Shown here piece by piece: positions 25,706-34,881 of a DNA stretch of 64,000 bases. A program made the translations under genes and the position numbers. Source of the stretch: Ferruginibacter sp. (GTDB lineage: Bacteria > Bacteroidota > Bacteroidia > Chitinophagales > Chitinophagaceae); assembly GCA_013141115.1 (NCBI GenBank), contig JABFRP010000002.1, positions 2,716,647 through 2,780,646 on the forward strand, written 5' to 3'. Position 1 is the stretch's first letter. Each line of letters starts with the position of its first letter. The notes below the pieces were generated by a model, which saw only the letters and a program-made list of their open reading frames with translations, did no database searches and was not told the origin of the DNA.

Positions 25706-26726
25706 GATGCACAATCAGCAAAACAGTGTTGTTGATAAAACTTTTAAAGTGCTGCCATTTTTTGGGTTGCTGAGAAAGTTGCCAGCTTTGCTGTACTACC
25801 GTTTTTATACCCGGCAGTAAAGCAATTACCTGTTGCAGAGCACTACTGTTTTTTTCTTTGTATTTAGTAACCCATTTTTTAATTTGCAATCGCAGCAGGG
25901 GAGTGATGAAATAGGTCCAAACTAAAATAATAATTACGGCCCTCATTACCAACTCCGCAATTTTTGATTTTGAAAATCCGGCATTGAGAAAAGGCAGATA
26001 AGAAAAAATAAGCAGCAGTAACATAAGGCCACCAAAAATTAAAGTGAAATACTGTTTTCTTTTTTTTGATGTATTGTTTAAAAAAATATCCTGCTCTTGC
26101 TGCGGCAAATTGTTTAATTGCTGTAATAGCGCATTGGTTTGGTTGCCTGCCTTAACGCTGGCAATAATTTTAATGTTTAAAAATCCACCGGCAATACCGG
26201 CCACAATATAACAGCCCACATAAAACAAAACAATGTATAAGGAGTAATGTACAGAATTGGTGATAAATGTTTGGGTGATTTTATTTAAAAAGATATCGAT
26301 GGCCTGCCAAAAGCCTTTACCAAAAATAATGGTGAGTACTAATAAATGCTGAAAGGCGGAATAGAGTAACGAAAACAGGGTGAGTATAAATGCTGCAGGT
26401 TTTAATGCTCTTTTGTTTACAAATAATAATTCGCCGGCGGCGCCTTGTATTAATACAGCTATGTAAGCCATAGGTGGTGTATGCGGACTTAAAATAAATT
26501 TTACTGCAATAACCAATAATGTGGCTTTTAATATTTCGCCTTTTTTATTATTGCCCAGCGCAATTAATGTGATGCATACCGATGCTACAAATGCAAGCAC
26601 CAGGCCTGCAAAAGGAATTTTTAAACCGTGTAAAATGCCGCCCATAAAAGCTTCGCTAAAAGCCCATAGTGCGGTAATGCGGAGTGTTACATTGGTTTTG
26701 TAAAAATCTTTATTGATAATGCTCAT
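25698..26726 (-). CDS. polytopic membrane protein of unknown function
   Basis: This 342-aa protein has about eight hydrophobic segments. The N-terminal half (ILHGLKIPFAGLVLAFVASV, FILSPHTPPMAYIAVLIQGAAGELLF) resembles integral substrate-binding components of vitamin or metal transporters. Helices near 225-245 and 255-275 follow a soluble Gln-rich segment (QLNNLPQQEQD). It overlaps the downstream NTPase, so an ATPase-membrane partnership is likely. The transported substrate, if any, is unknown. Confidence 0.6.
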   Translation of the reverse strand: MSIINKDFYKTNVTLRITALWAFSEAFMGGILHGLKIPFAGLVLAFVASVCITLIALGNNKKGEILKATLLVIAVKFILSPHTPPMAYIAVLIQGAAGELLFVNKRALKPAAFILTLFSLLYSAFQHLLVLTIIFGKGFWQAIDIFLNKITQTFITNSVHYSLYIVLFYVGCYIVAGIAGGFLNIKIIASVKAGNQTNALLQQLNNLPQQEQDIFLNNTSKKRKQYFTLIFGGLMLLLLIFSYLPFLNAGFSKSKIAELVMRAVIIILVWTYFITPLLRLQIKKWVTKYKEKNSSALQQVIALLPGIKTVVQQSWQLSQQPKKWQHFKSFINNTVLLIVHHE

Positions 26727-26809
26727 GAATAAATTTAAAGTTTGGTTGCCGCTGTCTGGTTTTTAACCAACAGCGTTTTTAGCAGCGGCAGGTAATGGCC
26801 TTTTTAATT

Positions 26810-27627
26810 TTAAATAAATACTTCCCGTTGTGTTATAATTTTTATTTCATCAGCAAGTGTAATAAAACCATTTTGCTGCTGCAATACATTTTGACCGAAA
26901 TAAATTTTATTGTTTTTCATACGGTATCCGGCTAGCGTTTTTAAAGGTTCTTTTCCGCTTGCAGCCGTTTGCTGATCAATGGTGGTCATTACACATCGGG
27001 CACAGGGCTTTACACCAAAAAAATTTAATTCTCCAATAGAAAATGCCGCCATCTCATCTTCAATATGTGCATGGCCGCCGGTAAAAACAATGTTGGGCCT
27101 GAAACGATTTATCGGTAATGCTTCAACTAATTTTTTATTCAGCTTATCTAAACTTTCCTGCCCTATCATGAGCATTGGATAGCCATCAGAAAAAGAAGTG
27201 ATCTCGTTATTGGTGGCATATTCTTTATCCACCAACCTTTTAGTACTATCGGGCATGTACACCAGTTTACAGTTAATGTGCAGCATATCGCTAAACCAGT
27301 TATTGGTCTCTTCATCAGCTTCCAATGCATCGCAAACATCATCCCAAACTGTTACGCTCAGTTTCTTTTTGTATTCAGTTGCAAAGGGCAGCAGTATCGA
27401 TTGCAACGGGTGTTGTTTATGAAATACAAAAAAGCCTTCTGTGTTTTCGCCAACTTGCAGTAAGGCCATTTGCGGATGGCTGCGTTGCGATAAAAAAATA
27501 TCGTTTTCATCCACCAGCATCCATCTTCTGTCGATTTAAAACCGGTACTGGTAATTTCAACAGCTTGCTTTGCAATGCCGCCTAATGATTTTATGGGATA
27601 AATAAATAACTGGCTTATCTGTAACAT
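26810..27627 (-). pseudogene. MOSC domain protein, frameshifted
   Basis: Two ORFs in different frames join into one MOSC protein. Frame one gives MLQISQLFIYPIKSLGGIAKQAVEITSTGFK, then needs a +1 shift near 27533-27537 to continue as DRRWMLVDENDIFLSQRSHP in the second frame. Restoring one base gives about 272 aa with an N-terminal beta-barrel and a MOSC core containing PCARCVMTT, which has the Cys expected for molybdenum-cofactor ligation in YcbX/mARC-like proteins. The break may be a real mutation or a sequencing error. The family fits the molybdenum-rich neighbourhood. Confidence 0.8.
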
Positions 27628-27692
27628 GGCACAAATTTATCTTTTTGGATTGGCATAGTTTATTGTATTTTTAAAAAATCAATTATTAAAAA

Positions 27693-27986
27693 ATGAAACC
27701 AACCATAACTATTGAATATTGCCCCAAATGCCACTGGCTTTTACGTGCCGCTTATATGGCACAGGAAATTTTAACCACTTTTGCTGATGAAGTGGGTGCA
27801 GTTACACTAAAACCCAGCGAAATAAATGGCCGGTACACTATTCATATTAGTGATGCCAAAGTATTTGACAGAAAAGAGTATGGCGGCTTTGCAGAAATTA
27901 AAGAAATAAAGCAACTCATCAGGGATGTGGTGGCACCTGGTAAAAGTTTAGGCCATACTGATACCCCTGCTCACCATCAAAGTTGA
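27693..27986 (+). CDS. SelW/Rdx-family thioredoxin-like protein
   Basis: This 97-aa protein matches the Rdx (SelT/SelW/SelH) family: ITIEYCPKCHW with a CPKC redox motif at residues 9-12 (Cys replacing Sec), then LKPSEINGRYTI and the tail IKEIKQLIRDVV. Proteins of this family have a thioredoxin-like fold and are proposed to be redox-active. The substrate is unknown. Confidence 0.88.
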   Translation: MKPTITIEYCPKCHWLLRAAYMAQEILTTFADEVGAVTLKPSEINGRYTIHISDAKVFDRKEYGGFAEIKEIKQLIRDVVAPGKSLGHTDTPAHHQS

Positions 27987-27989
27987 ATG

Positions 27990-28085
27990 TACCGGAATTA
28001 GGGATTTGGAATTAGTGAAAAGGAATGAAAGTGGCTCCCCAATTCCAAATTACTAATTACCAATTCCCAATCACTAATTACAAAC
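27990..28085. repeat. AATTAC-type intergenic palindromic repeat
   Basis: GGAATTAGGGATTTGGAATT is followed by its imperfect complement CCAATTCCAAATTACTAATT, with further AATTAC units. It resembles the simple intergenic repeats common in this group and probably folds as a hairpin before mobA. Confidence 0.5.
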
Positions 28086-28093
28086 TACAATAA

Positions 28094-28678
28094 ATGCTGG
28101 GTATAATACTTTGCGGAGGACAAAGCAGCCGGATGGGAAGTGATAAAGGGCTTTTAATGCATGAAGCAAAAACCTGGGCGCAAACTGCTTTGGAAAAACT
28201 GTCTGTATTAAATATTCCTATAAGACTTTCGGTAAATGAAATGCAACAAAGCGAATACGAAAAAGTATTTACACCCGAGTTACTGATCGTTGATAATCCT
28301 GCACTCAGCATCAAAGGTCCTTTGCTGGGTGTATTATCGGCACACTTGCAAAACCCGGCTAAAGACCTTTTTTTACTGGCTTGCGATCTGCCATTGATGG
28401 AACCAAACCTGCTCAAAGAACTATTTGCTTTGCATAAGCAAAGTAAAAAATATGATGTGTACATTTTTACTAACGATAGAGAACCGGAACCTTTGTGTGG
28501 TATCTATACTTCAAAAGCATTGAAAAAAATTATTGCGCTGCAACAGGATAATAAATTGATCCGGCACAGTATGAAATTTATTTTAAACCACCTGGTAGTT
28601 TGCCAAATTACTTTACAGGAAAACCAAAAAGTTTATTTTCGCAATTTTAATGCCCATGCCGATGTAAATGGCTTATAA
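28094..28678 (+). CDS. mobA: molybdenum cofactor guanylyltransferase
   Basis: MobA attaches GMP to molybdopterin, producing the MGD cofactor used by nitrate reductase. The N-terminal signature LCGGQSSRMGSDKGLL, the motif ACDLPLM and the central DNPALSIKGPLLGVLSA are characteristic. Length is 194 aa, as expected. The 3' ends of mobA and the rubredoxin gene overlap by 6 nt on opposite strands. The nearby nitrate reductase is the obvious client. Confidence 0.93.
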   Translation: MLGIILCGGQSSRMGSDKGLLMHEAKTWAQTALEKLSVLNIPIRLSVNEMQQSEYEKVFTPELLIVDNPALSIKGPLLGVLSAHLQNPAKDLFLLACDLPLMEPNLLKELFALHKQSKKYDVYIFTNDREPEPLCGIYTSKALKKIIALQQDNKLIRHSMKFILNHLVVCQITLQENQKVYFRNFNAHADVNGL

Positions 28679-30151
28679 ACCCAATGCCGATTTTTGTATT
28701 TTTCTGAAATTTTCTTTTTCTGCATCACAAAGCGGACAAACATATTCCTCCTGTAAATTATTGAATGCAGTGCCCGGTGTTATTCCATTACCAGGGTCGC
28801 CGGTTGTGGGATCATATACAGAAAGGCAATTGGTACACTGGTACACATATTCTTCCAGTTTTTTTTCAACACCCTGTTTTAATTGCGATGCAGCAACAGC
28901 TGTTTTTTGAGTAAGAGCAGCCCTGTAATTATAATATTTAATTACGGCCCTGCGCAACTGCTCTGCCAATACTACTTTGGGGTTACCGCTGCTGAAAATT
29001 TCTTCTGTTCTTTCATTGGGATTAAAATCTTTGGCACATAAAATATCATACACTTTTAAAAGTTTGATACCCGAAAAATCTATTAAATATCTTTTTCTTA
29101 CCAGTATGCTGCTGAAGATCTCACTCTTTGATCTTGTTTTAATGCCAATGCAAATACCAAAAGTTCGGGTATCATCAATACTCAGGTTTTTTACCAGGTA
29201 GCTTTTAAGTGCCAATGCTTCTGCACAATTATCTTCTACCTGAAAATTTAATTCATTGGCCGCATGGCGCATATTGATCTGAAATTTTTCCAGTAAAAGA
29301 TTCCAGCGTTCTTTATCTTTTTCTTCAATGCCTTTTATCATTATTGTTTTCCATGCAGTGCAGCAAAGCTGGCCCAGTTTGGTAGCTAAGCAAAGTTTGC
29401 AAATCTCCTTTAAAAAATCAATACTGAATAATTCATCCCTGCGGTAAATGCCCAGCCAGTATTTGTTTTCATATCGGTTAAGTCCTTCGTAATAAGGTAA
29501 ATTAAATAGTGGTAGTGCTGCCTTTTTTTCTGCAGGTTTAATGCTAAGTTCCTCTTTTGCTAATGCTGCAAATAATTGTTGCCCGTCTGCATTTTCATTA
29601 TCAATATAAGCTGCTGCATTTGCATTGATGATCTGCTCAATAGCCTTGGTTACTTTGGGTATATCGTTGGTGTAACACAGCTGATCCCACTCGTAAATAA
29701 CATTGGTTTTAGGAAAACGAATAATTAAATGCCAGTAATGCTGCGCTGTTGTTGATGCTACCCAGTTGATATTACCGGTAAGCATTGGGGTAAAACTTTG
29801 GTTGCTATCGCAAATATTTACTTTTAAAGTGGGCAGATAATCAATAGCGTCAAAAATGTCTTTATATACGCCTTCACTCAACCAGGTATTACGGATAAAA
29901 ATGTCTTCTGCCGGATAAGAACTGATGATGTTAGGAAATTTACTGTTGTCTATTTCGTAAGGGATATGCAGCTTTTCCAGTTCACCTGTAAATTCGGGAA
30001 TGCTGTAGCTTTCCATATCGATCAATAATTGCTGGCGTAAACCAAAACGAACATTAAGTACTTTTATTTTTTGCGCTGCCAGCAGAATGTTATACAGGTC
30101 GCCGGGAGAAATGATGCCTCCACGAAAATTGATGAAGATAGTGTTTGCCAT
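28673..30151 (-). CDS. rubredoxin-domain protein of the nitrate cluster
   Basis: A 492-aa protein. The C-terminal ~50 residues are a rubredoxin: YQCTNCLSVYDP...YVCPLCDAEKENF with two CxxC iron ligands. The N-terminal ~430 residues have no metal-binding cysteine motif I can identify; parts such as NFRGGIISPGDLY and the tandem alpha/beta layout recall nitrite/sulfite reductase half domains, but this is uncertain. It is the last gene of the nitrate operon and may pass electrons in that pathway. Confidence 0.7.
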   Translation of the reverse strand: MANTIFINFRGGIISPGDLYNILLAAQKIKVLNVRFGLRQQLLIDMESYSIPEFTGELEKLHIPYEIDNSKFPNIISSYPAEDIFIRNTWLSEGVYKDIFDAIDYLPTLKVNICDSNQSFTPMLTGNINWVASTTAQHYWHLIIRFPKTNVIYEWDQLCYTNDIPKVTKAIEQIINANAAAYIDNENADGQQLFAALAKEELSIKPAEKKAALPLFNLPYYEGLNRYENKYWLGIYRRDELFSIDFLKEICKLCLATKLGQLCCTAWKTIMIKGIEEKDKERWNLLLEKFQINMRHAANELNFQVEDNCAEALALKSYLVKNLSIDDTRTFGICIGIKTRSKSEIFSSILVRKRYLIDFSGIKLLKVYDILCAKDFNPNERTEEIFSSGNPKVVLAEQLRRAVIKYYNYRAALTQKTAVAASQLKQGVEKKLEEYVYQCTNCLSVYDPTTGDPGNGITPGTAFNNLQEEYVCPLCDAEKENFRKIQKSALGL

Positions 30152-30213
30152 ATAGTTTATCGTTAAGTATGAATGATCGGTCGGTCGTTATGTTATTCTT
30201 TTTGATTCTTTTA

Positions 30214-31149
30214 TTATATCAATCCAAATTCTTTGATTGCCTTAGGGAAATTTTTATTCTCGTGCCCGGGCCTGCATAATTTTAATAAGGCGAAGCGCTG
30301 CAGGTTAGTAAGACTTGACCATTTTTCCTTTGTTATTTCTAAATTAAATTCCTTTGCTTTTTCTGCAAGCATACCTGGTATGCTTTGTAAATTGCCCCAG
30401 TCAGGTTTTGTATTGATTGTTAATTCCGTTGCTTTATTGTTGGTGTATTTTTCTATTAATTGAGAGAGATAATTATTGTACAGTTTTGCTTCTTCACTGG
30501 TTGAAGCAGGCAGTACTGCCAGTTGTATTCTTTCATCTCTTTTAAATTTACTCCACTCTGTCAGTTTTAATTTAATGCCTGCCGCATCCATTTTAAAACG
30601 AACGATTATTGGAATACAACGCATATTTTCTTCAACGAAATCTTCTTCAAAATCAAAATATTCTATGCCTTGTAATTCCCTGAATTCAGAAGCAGTTAAA
30701 TCCTTTTTCATGCACACACTTTCTTCCAGTCCTTTGTACTGATCGTAATTAGGAATGATTGTGTAACCAGATTTTTTATATAAAGTAGTGGCAGGAATAA
30801 AATGAATACTGGTTTCTAAGAGGGCATATTTAAAACCTTGCTCCATTGCCCAGTCTTCCAACCCGGCTAAAATAGTTTTTGAAAGGCCCTTGCCACGATG
30901 TTCCTTAACTACAAACATTCTTTTTACTTCAACGGTATCAGCATTATATTTTTTAAAACAACCACTTGCTGCCGGTTGATCATTTACATAAACCAGCACT
31001 ACGGTATTAAGATCGGGTACTTTATTGTATTGATCGTACGTGGCCTGGTCTTCCTGTAATTCATTCCACAATTCATGATCCAGTTGCTTGATGAGTAACT
31101 GAAAATCTTTATCGTTTGAAGTGGTTCGTTTAATTGTTTGTTGTTCCAT
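30214..31149 (-). CDS. GNAT acetyltransferase fused to nitrate-reductase-associated domain
   Basis: The N-terminal half is a GNAT fold (VKRMFVVKEHRGKGLSKTIL binds acetyl-CoA; LLETSIHFIPATTLYKKSGY). The C-terminal half, from residue ~165, matches the nitrate-reductase-associated protein family: FDFEEDFVEENMRCIPIIVRFKMD in content, then LKLTEWSKFKRDER and LQRFALLKLCRPGHENKNF. I chose ATG 31149 (MEQQTIKR, 311 aa) over the GTG at 31191, which lies inside a palindromic repeat. The fusion suggests a regulatory or maturation role for nitrate reductase; that is inference. Confidence 0.82.
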   Translation of the reverse strand: MEQQTIKRTTSNDKDFQLLIKQLDHELWNELQEDQATYDQYNKVPDLNTVVLVYVNDQPAASGCFKKYNADTVEVKRMFVVKEHRGKGLSKTILAGLEDWAMEQGFKYALLETSIHFIPATTLYKKSGYTIIPNYDQYKGLEESVCMKKDLTASEFRELQGIEYFDFEEDFVEENMRCIPIIVRFKMDAAGIKLKLTEWSKFKRDERIQLAVLPASTSEEAKLYNNYLSQLIEKYTNNKATELTINTKPDWGNLQSIPGMLAEKAKEFNLEITKEKWSSLTNLQRFALLKLCRPGHENKNFPKAIKEFGLI

Positions 31150-31186
31150 AACTGCTAAATAGGATCTGCCTCCGGCAGAAATTTTT

Positions 31187-31265
31187 GCCACAGATTACAC
31201 AGATTTGCACGGATTTTTTTAGCGAATTTTTGTATTAATCCGTGAAAATTTGCGAAATCCGTGGC
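31187..31265. repeat. imperfect inverted repeat between nasA-like gene and GNAT fusion
   Basis: Two ~29-nt arms (GCCACAGATTACACAGATTT... and its near complement ...TGCGAAATCCGTGGC) form a hairpin in the intercistronic gap. The sequence type recurs in many Bacteroidota. Confidence 0.6.
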
Positions 31266-31281
31266 TACATTTTTGTTTTCT

Positions 31282-34200
31282 CTAAGTTACTAAAACCCCG
31301 TCTTCTTTTTTAATAACATTTACCTGGCTGTCTAAAATGGCTTTTACCTCGGGCCGGCAACTGCCGCAGCCCATGCCTGCACCGGTAAGCTGGCATAATT
31401 GTAAATGATCTTTACAACCTTCTTTTATTTTATTGATAAGATTGCCTACGCCTACATTGTTACAACTGCATACCAGTTTGCCAATTACAGGCTCGGCAGT
31501 TTTGCCGCTGCGTAATAATTGCAAACGTTTTTCACTCAGCTCCAGTTTGTTTTCAATTAAATTCCGGTATTCTAAAAATTCGCTCTTGTCTCCAATTAAA
31601 ATAGCCCCTACTAATTTATCATTGTGTACAATGCATTTTTTGTAATAACGTTTTGCCCTGTCCAAAAAAATAATTTCTTCATAGGTAGGATCGTTATTGG
31701 GTATTTCGGCAAGGCCCAATGAACAAAGATCGGTGCCATGCATTTTTAAAATATTCATCAGCAAACTGCCGCTGTAATATTTGGAAATATCGCCGCATAA
31801 AAAGCGGGCCACAATTTCTGCCTGCTGTTCTGCAGCAGCAGTAATACCATATAAAAATCCTTTGAACTCTGCAATTTCTCCAATGGCAAAAATATCTTTT
31901 TCGGTAGTGCGTAAATATTCATCAACTATCACACCTCTTTTACAATCGATGCCGGCTGCTTTTACTACTTCGGTATTTGGTACAGTGCCTATAGCAATTA
32001 CCAAAGCCTGGCAATCAATATGCAAACCGCTTTTTAAACGAACGGCAGAAATGTTTTTTTCTCCCAGGAAACGATCTATCTCATCGTTGTAAAAAATTTC
32101 AATGCCTTTGGCGGTTAATTCTTCATGCAGTAATTGACTGCCCAGTGGATCCAACTGGCGATCCATTAAACGGGAGATACGCTGGATGATGGTAACTTTT
32201 ACGCCTACTTCGGTAAGTGATGCTGCTAACTCAATGCCTAATAATCCTCCACCAACAATGATCACTTTGCCATTTGCAGGATTAACATGATTTTTAAAAT
32301 TATCAGCATCAGTACGGCTGCGCATGGTAAAAATTCCTTTAAGCGATGGAATATCCTTCAGCATAAAAGCTCGACTGCCGGTTGCAAGCAACAGCACATC
32401 ATAAAAATGAGTAATGCCATTACTATCGGTTACACTTTTGTTTTCTTTATCAATTTTTTCAATACTAACACCACGATGTAGTTTTATCCGATGATCGGCT
32501 TCTTCATCGTCACTCATCTTAATTAAATTATGCCAGGGTAATACACCGCTGATATAGTCGGGGAGCAGCACCCTGTTGTAAAATGGAAAATCTTCTTTGC
32601 TGAATACTTCAATATCATCTTCAGTATTTAAAGTGCGGTAGCTTTTTACAAAACCACAGGCGCCTGCACCTGCACCCACAACAATTATTTTTTGCTTAGC
32701 TTTTTTATACAACGATACCTGTACTGCACTAAATTTGAAATCGGGCTCTTTGCTTTTGGGGTCCACTAAATTATTAGTAAGATTATTAGCCCTGTTAAGA
32801 TCGCTGTTTAAAATTTTGCCCCAGTGCATGGGTAAAAAAACTACGCCGGGCTTTATATCGTCGCTGAATTTTGCTTTAACCCGAACGTTGCCACGGTTAT
32901 TAACCACCTCAATAATGTCGTTGTCTTTTATTTTTCTTTTGGCGGCATCAACAGGATTGATCTCTAAAAAAGCTTCACTGATATGCTGATTGAGTTTATT
33001 TACTTTGCCCGTCTTACTCATGGTATGCCACTGATCACGTATGCGGCCGGTAGTGAGTATCAGCGGATGTTCCGGGGTTAACGCTTCAGAATTATTTTCA
33101 TCACTAAAGGATTGTATGTTTGCCTTTTTATCTGGCGTAAAAAATTTATGATCAGTAAACAATCTTGGCGTACCATGGTATTGTTTTCCACTTTCAGCTT
33201 CCTGCTTTAAGCTTTCAGCTTTTTTATAGGGCCATTGTACTGCTCTCTTTTCCTTTAATATTTCATAACTCAATCCGCTGATATCAATGTTAGTGCCTTC
33301 GGTTAATCCAGCATGTTCGGCATATATCTCCCCAAAGTTTTTAAAATCAAAACCAGGGTAGCCCATTTTATTGGCAAAGCGGCAAATGATCTCCGCATCG
33401 GGTAAGGCTTCGCCAGGGGCATCCACAATTTTATTAAGATAAGCAATGTAGCGGCCTGCATTTGTCATGGTGCCTTCTTTTTCGGTCCACGACGCAGCAG
33501 GCAGTACTACATCAGCATATGGAAGCGTTTCTACTTTGTTACTGATATCCTGCACCACTACAAATTTTGCTTTCTTTAATCCGGCTTCAGCAACACGTAC
33601 ATCGGGCAAGCTGGTTAGTGGATTGGTACATAATATCCAGATGGCTTTTAGTTTACCCTCATTTAATGCATCAAACATTTCAGTAGCAGTTAAACCAGGT
33701 TTTGGTTGAATGGTGCCCAATGGAATCTGCCAAAACTTTTCTACTTCGTTGCGATGTGTTTCATTGGTAAGATCACGATGAGCAGGGAGTAAATTACTTA
33801 ATCCTCCTACTTCTCTGCCACCCATGGCATTTGGCTGGCCGGTTAATGAAAATGGCCCTGCACCGGGTTTACCAATTTGCCCGGTAATTAAATTTAAATT
33901 GATGAGCGACAAATTTTTATTAGTACCTACTACACTTTGATTTAATCCCATCGTCCACATGGTAATAAAACCTTTGGCATTACCAATGTACAATGCGGTT
34001 AAACGGATATCATTTTCACTAACGCCGCAAATATTTGCTGCTTCTTCAACAGTTCTTTCAAAAACTGTTTCCCGGTATTTTGAAAAGCCGTTGGTACTGT
34101 CGTTGATAAAATCAAAATCAATTTTTCCTTCTTCAATTAAACATCTGCCAATGGCATGGTGTAAAGTAATATCCGTACCCGGATTTAATTGCAAATGCAC

Positions 34201-34863
34201 ATTAGCTAAAGAACAGGTTTGTGTTTTGCGTGGGTCGCTTACAATTATTTTAAGATCAGGATTTATTTCTCTTGCAGCTTCAACTCTGCGCCATAAAATA
34301 GGATGGCACCAGGCAGGATTTGCCCCGGCTACAAAAATTACATCACACAATTCAAGGTCGTCATAACTCACCGGTACACTATCTTCTCCCAAACTTATTT
34401 TATAACCAACAACAGCGCTACTCATACATAAACGGCTGTTGGTATCAATATTATTACTACCGATAAAACCTTTGATGAGTTTATTAACTACATAATATTC
34501 TTCGGTTAAACATTGCCCGCTTGCATAAAATGCCACACTATCCGCCCCGTATTTATCTATGAAAGTTTTAAATACAGCTGCAGTTCTTTCTAACGCCACA
34601 TCCCAACTTACTCTTTGGCGGGGCATGTTTTTATTGTAGCGCATTTCAGGATATAATAACCTGTCGCTTTGATCATTTACGGTGTGATGCAAATTCAGGC
34701 CTTTACTGCAGAGCATGCCTTTATTCACCGGATGATTTTTATCACCTTCAACAGTGATTCTGTTATGGTCGTCTTTGTTTACAACGATACCACAACCCAC
34801 ACCACAGTAACAGCAGGTAGTGGTATTGTTTAACTCTGATTTTATTTTATTGATGCCATTCAT
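31282..34863 (-). CDS. assimilatory nitrate reductase fused to FAD/NAD oxidoreductase
   Basis: A 1193-aa fusion. Residues 1-~715 are a molybdopterin oxidoreductase of the NasA/NapA type: the [4Fe-4S] motif CCYCGVGC (17-24), FSLTGQPNAMGGREVGGLSN, and the MopB C-terminal domain (NRGNVRVKAK). Residues ~725-1115 are a NirB/NasC-like flavoprotein (IIVVGAGAGACGF; VIIVGGGLLGIELAASL; FAIGEIAEF). Residues ~1130-1180 hold a BFD-type [2Fe-2S] domain (CSCNNVG ... GCGSC). The single chain could therefore draw electrons from NAD(P)H for nitrate reduction in the cytoplasm. It lies in a seven-gene cluster with its transporter and nirBD. Confidence 0.93.
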   Translation of the reverse strand: MNGINKIKSELNNTTTCCYCGVGCGIVVNKDDHNRITVEGDKNHPVNKGMLCSKGLNLHHTVNDQSDRLLYPEMRYNKNMPRQRVSWDVALERTAAVFKTFIDKYGADSVAFYASGQCLTEEYYVVNKLIKGFIGSNNIDTNSRLCMSSAVVGYKISLGEDSVPVSYDDLELCDVIFVAGANPAWCHPILWRRVEAAREINPDLKIIVSDPRKTQTCSLANVHLQLNPGTDITLHHAIGRCLIEEGKIDFDFINDSTNGFSKYRETVFERTVEEAANICGVSENDIRLTALYIGNAKGFITMWTMGLNQSVVGTNKNLSLINLNLITGQIGKPGAGPFSLTGQPNAMGGREVGGLSNLLPAHRDLTNETHRNEVEKFWQIPLGTIQPKPGLTATEMFDALNEGKLKAIWILCTNPLTSLPDVRVAEAGLKKAKFVVVQDISNKVETLPYADVVLPAASWTEKEGTMTNAGRYIAYLNKIVDAPGEALPDAEIICRFANKMGYPGFDFKNFGEIYAEHAGLTEGTNIDISGLSYEILKEKRAVQWPYKKAESLKQEAESGKQYHGTPRLFTDHKFFTPDKKANIQSFSDENNSEALTPEHPLILTTGRIRDQWHTMSKTGKVNKLNQHISEAFLEINPVDAAKRKIKDNDIIEVVNNRGNVRVKAKFSDDIKPGVVFLPMHWGKILNSDLNRANNLTNNLVDPKSKEPDFKFSAVQVSLYKKAKQKIIVVGAGAGACGFVKSYRTLNTEDDIEVFSKEDFPFYNRVLLPDYISGVLPWHNLIKMSDDEEADHRIKLHRGVSIEKIDKENKSVTDSNGITHFYDVLLLATGSRAFMLKDIPSLKGIFTMRSRTDADNFKNHVNPANGKVIIVGGGLLGIELAASLTEVGVKVTIIQRISRLMDRQLDPLGSQLLHEELTAKGIEIFYNDEIDRFLGEKNISAVRLKSGLHIDCQALVIAIGTVPNTEVVKAAGIDCKRGVIVDEYLRTTEKDIFAIGEIAEFKGFLYGITAAAEQQAEIVARFLCGDISKYYSGSLLMNILKMHGTDLCSLGLAEIPNNDPTYEEIIFLDRAKRYYKKCIVHNDKLVGAILIGDKSEFLEYRNLIENKLELSEKRLQLLRSGKTAEPVIGKLVCSCNNVGVGNLINKIKEGCKDHLQLCQLTGAGMGCGSCRPEVKAILDSQVNVIKKEDGVLVT

Positions 34864-34881
34864 CTAATTTAGATCATTGTT

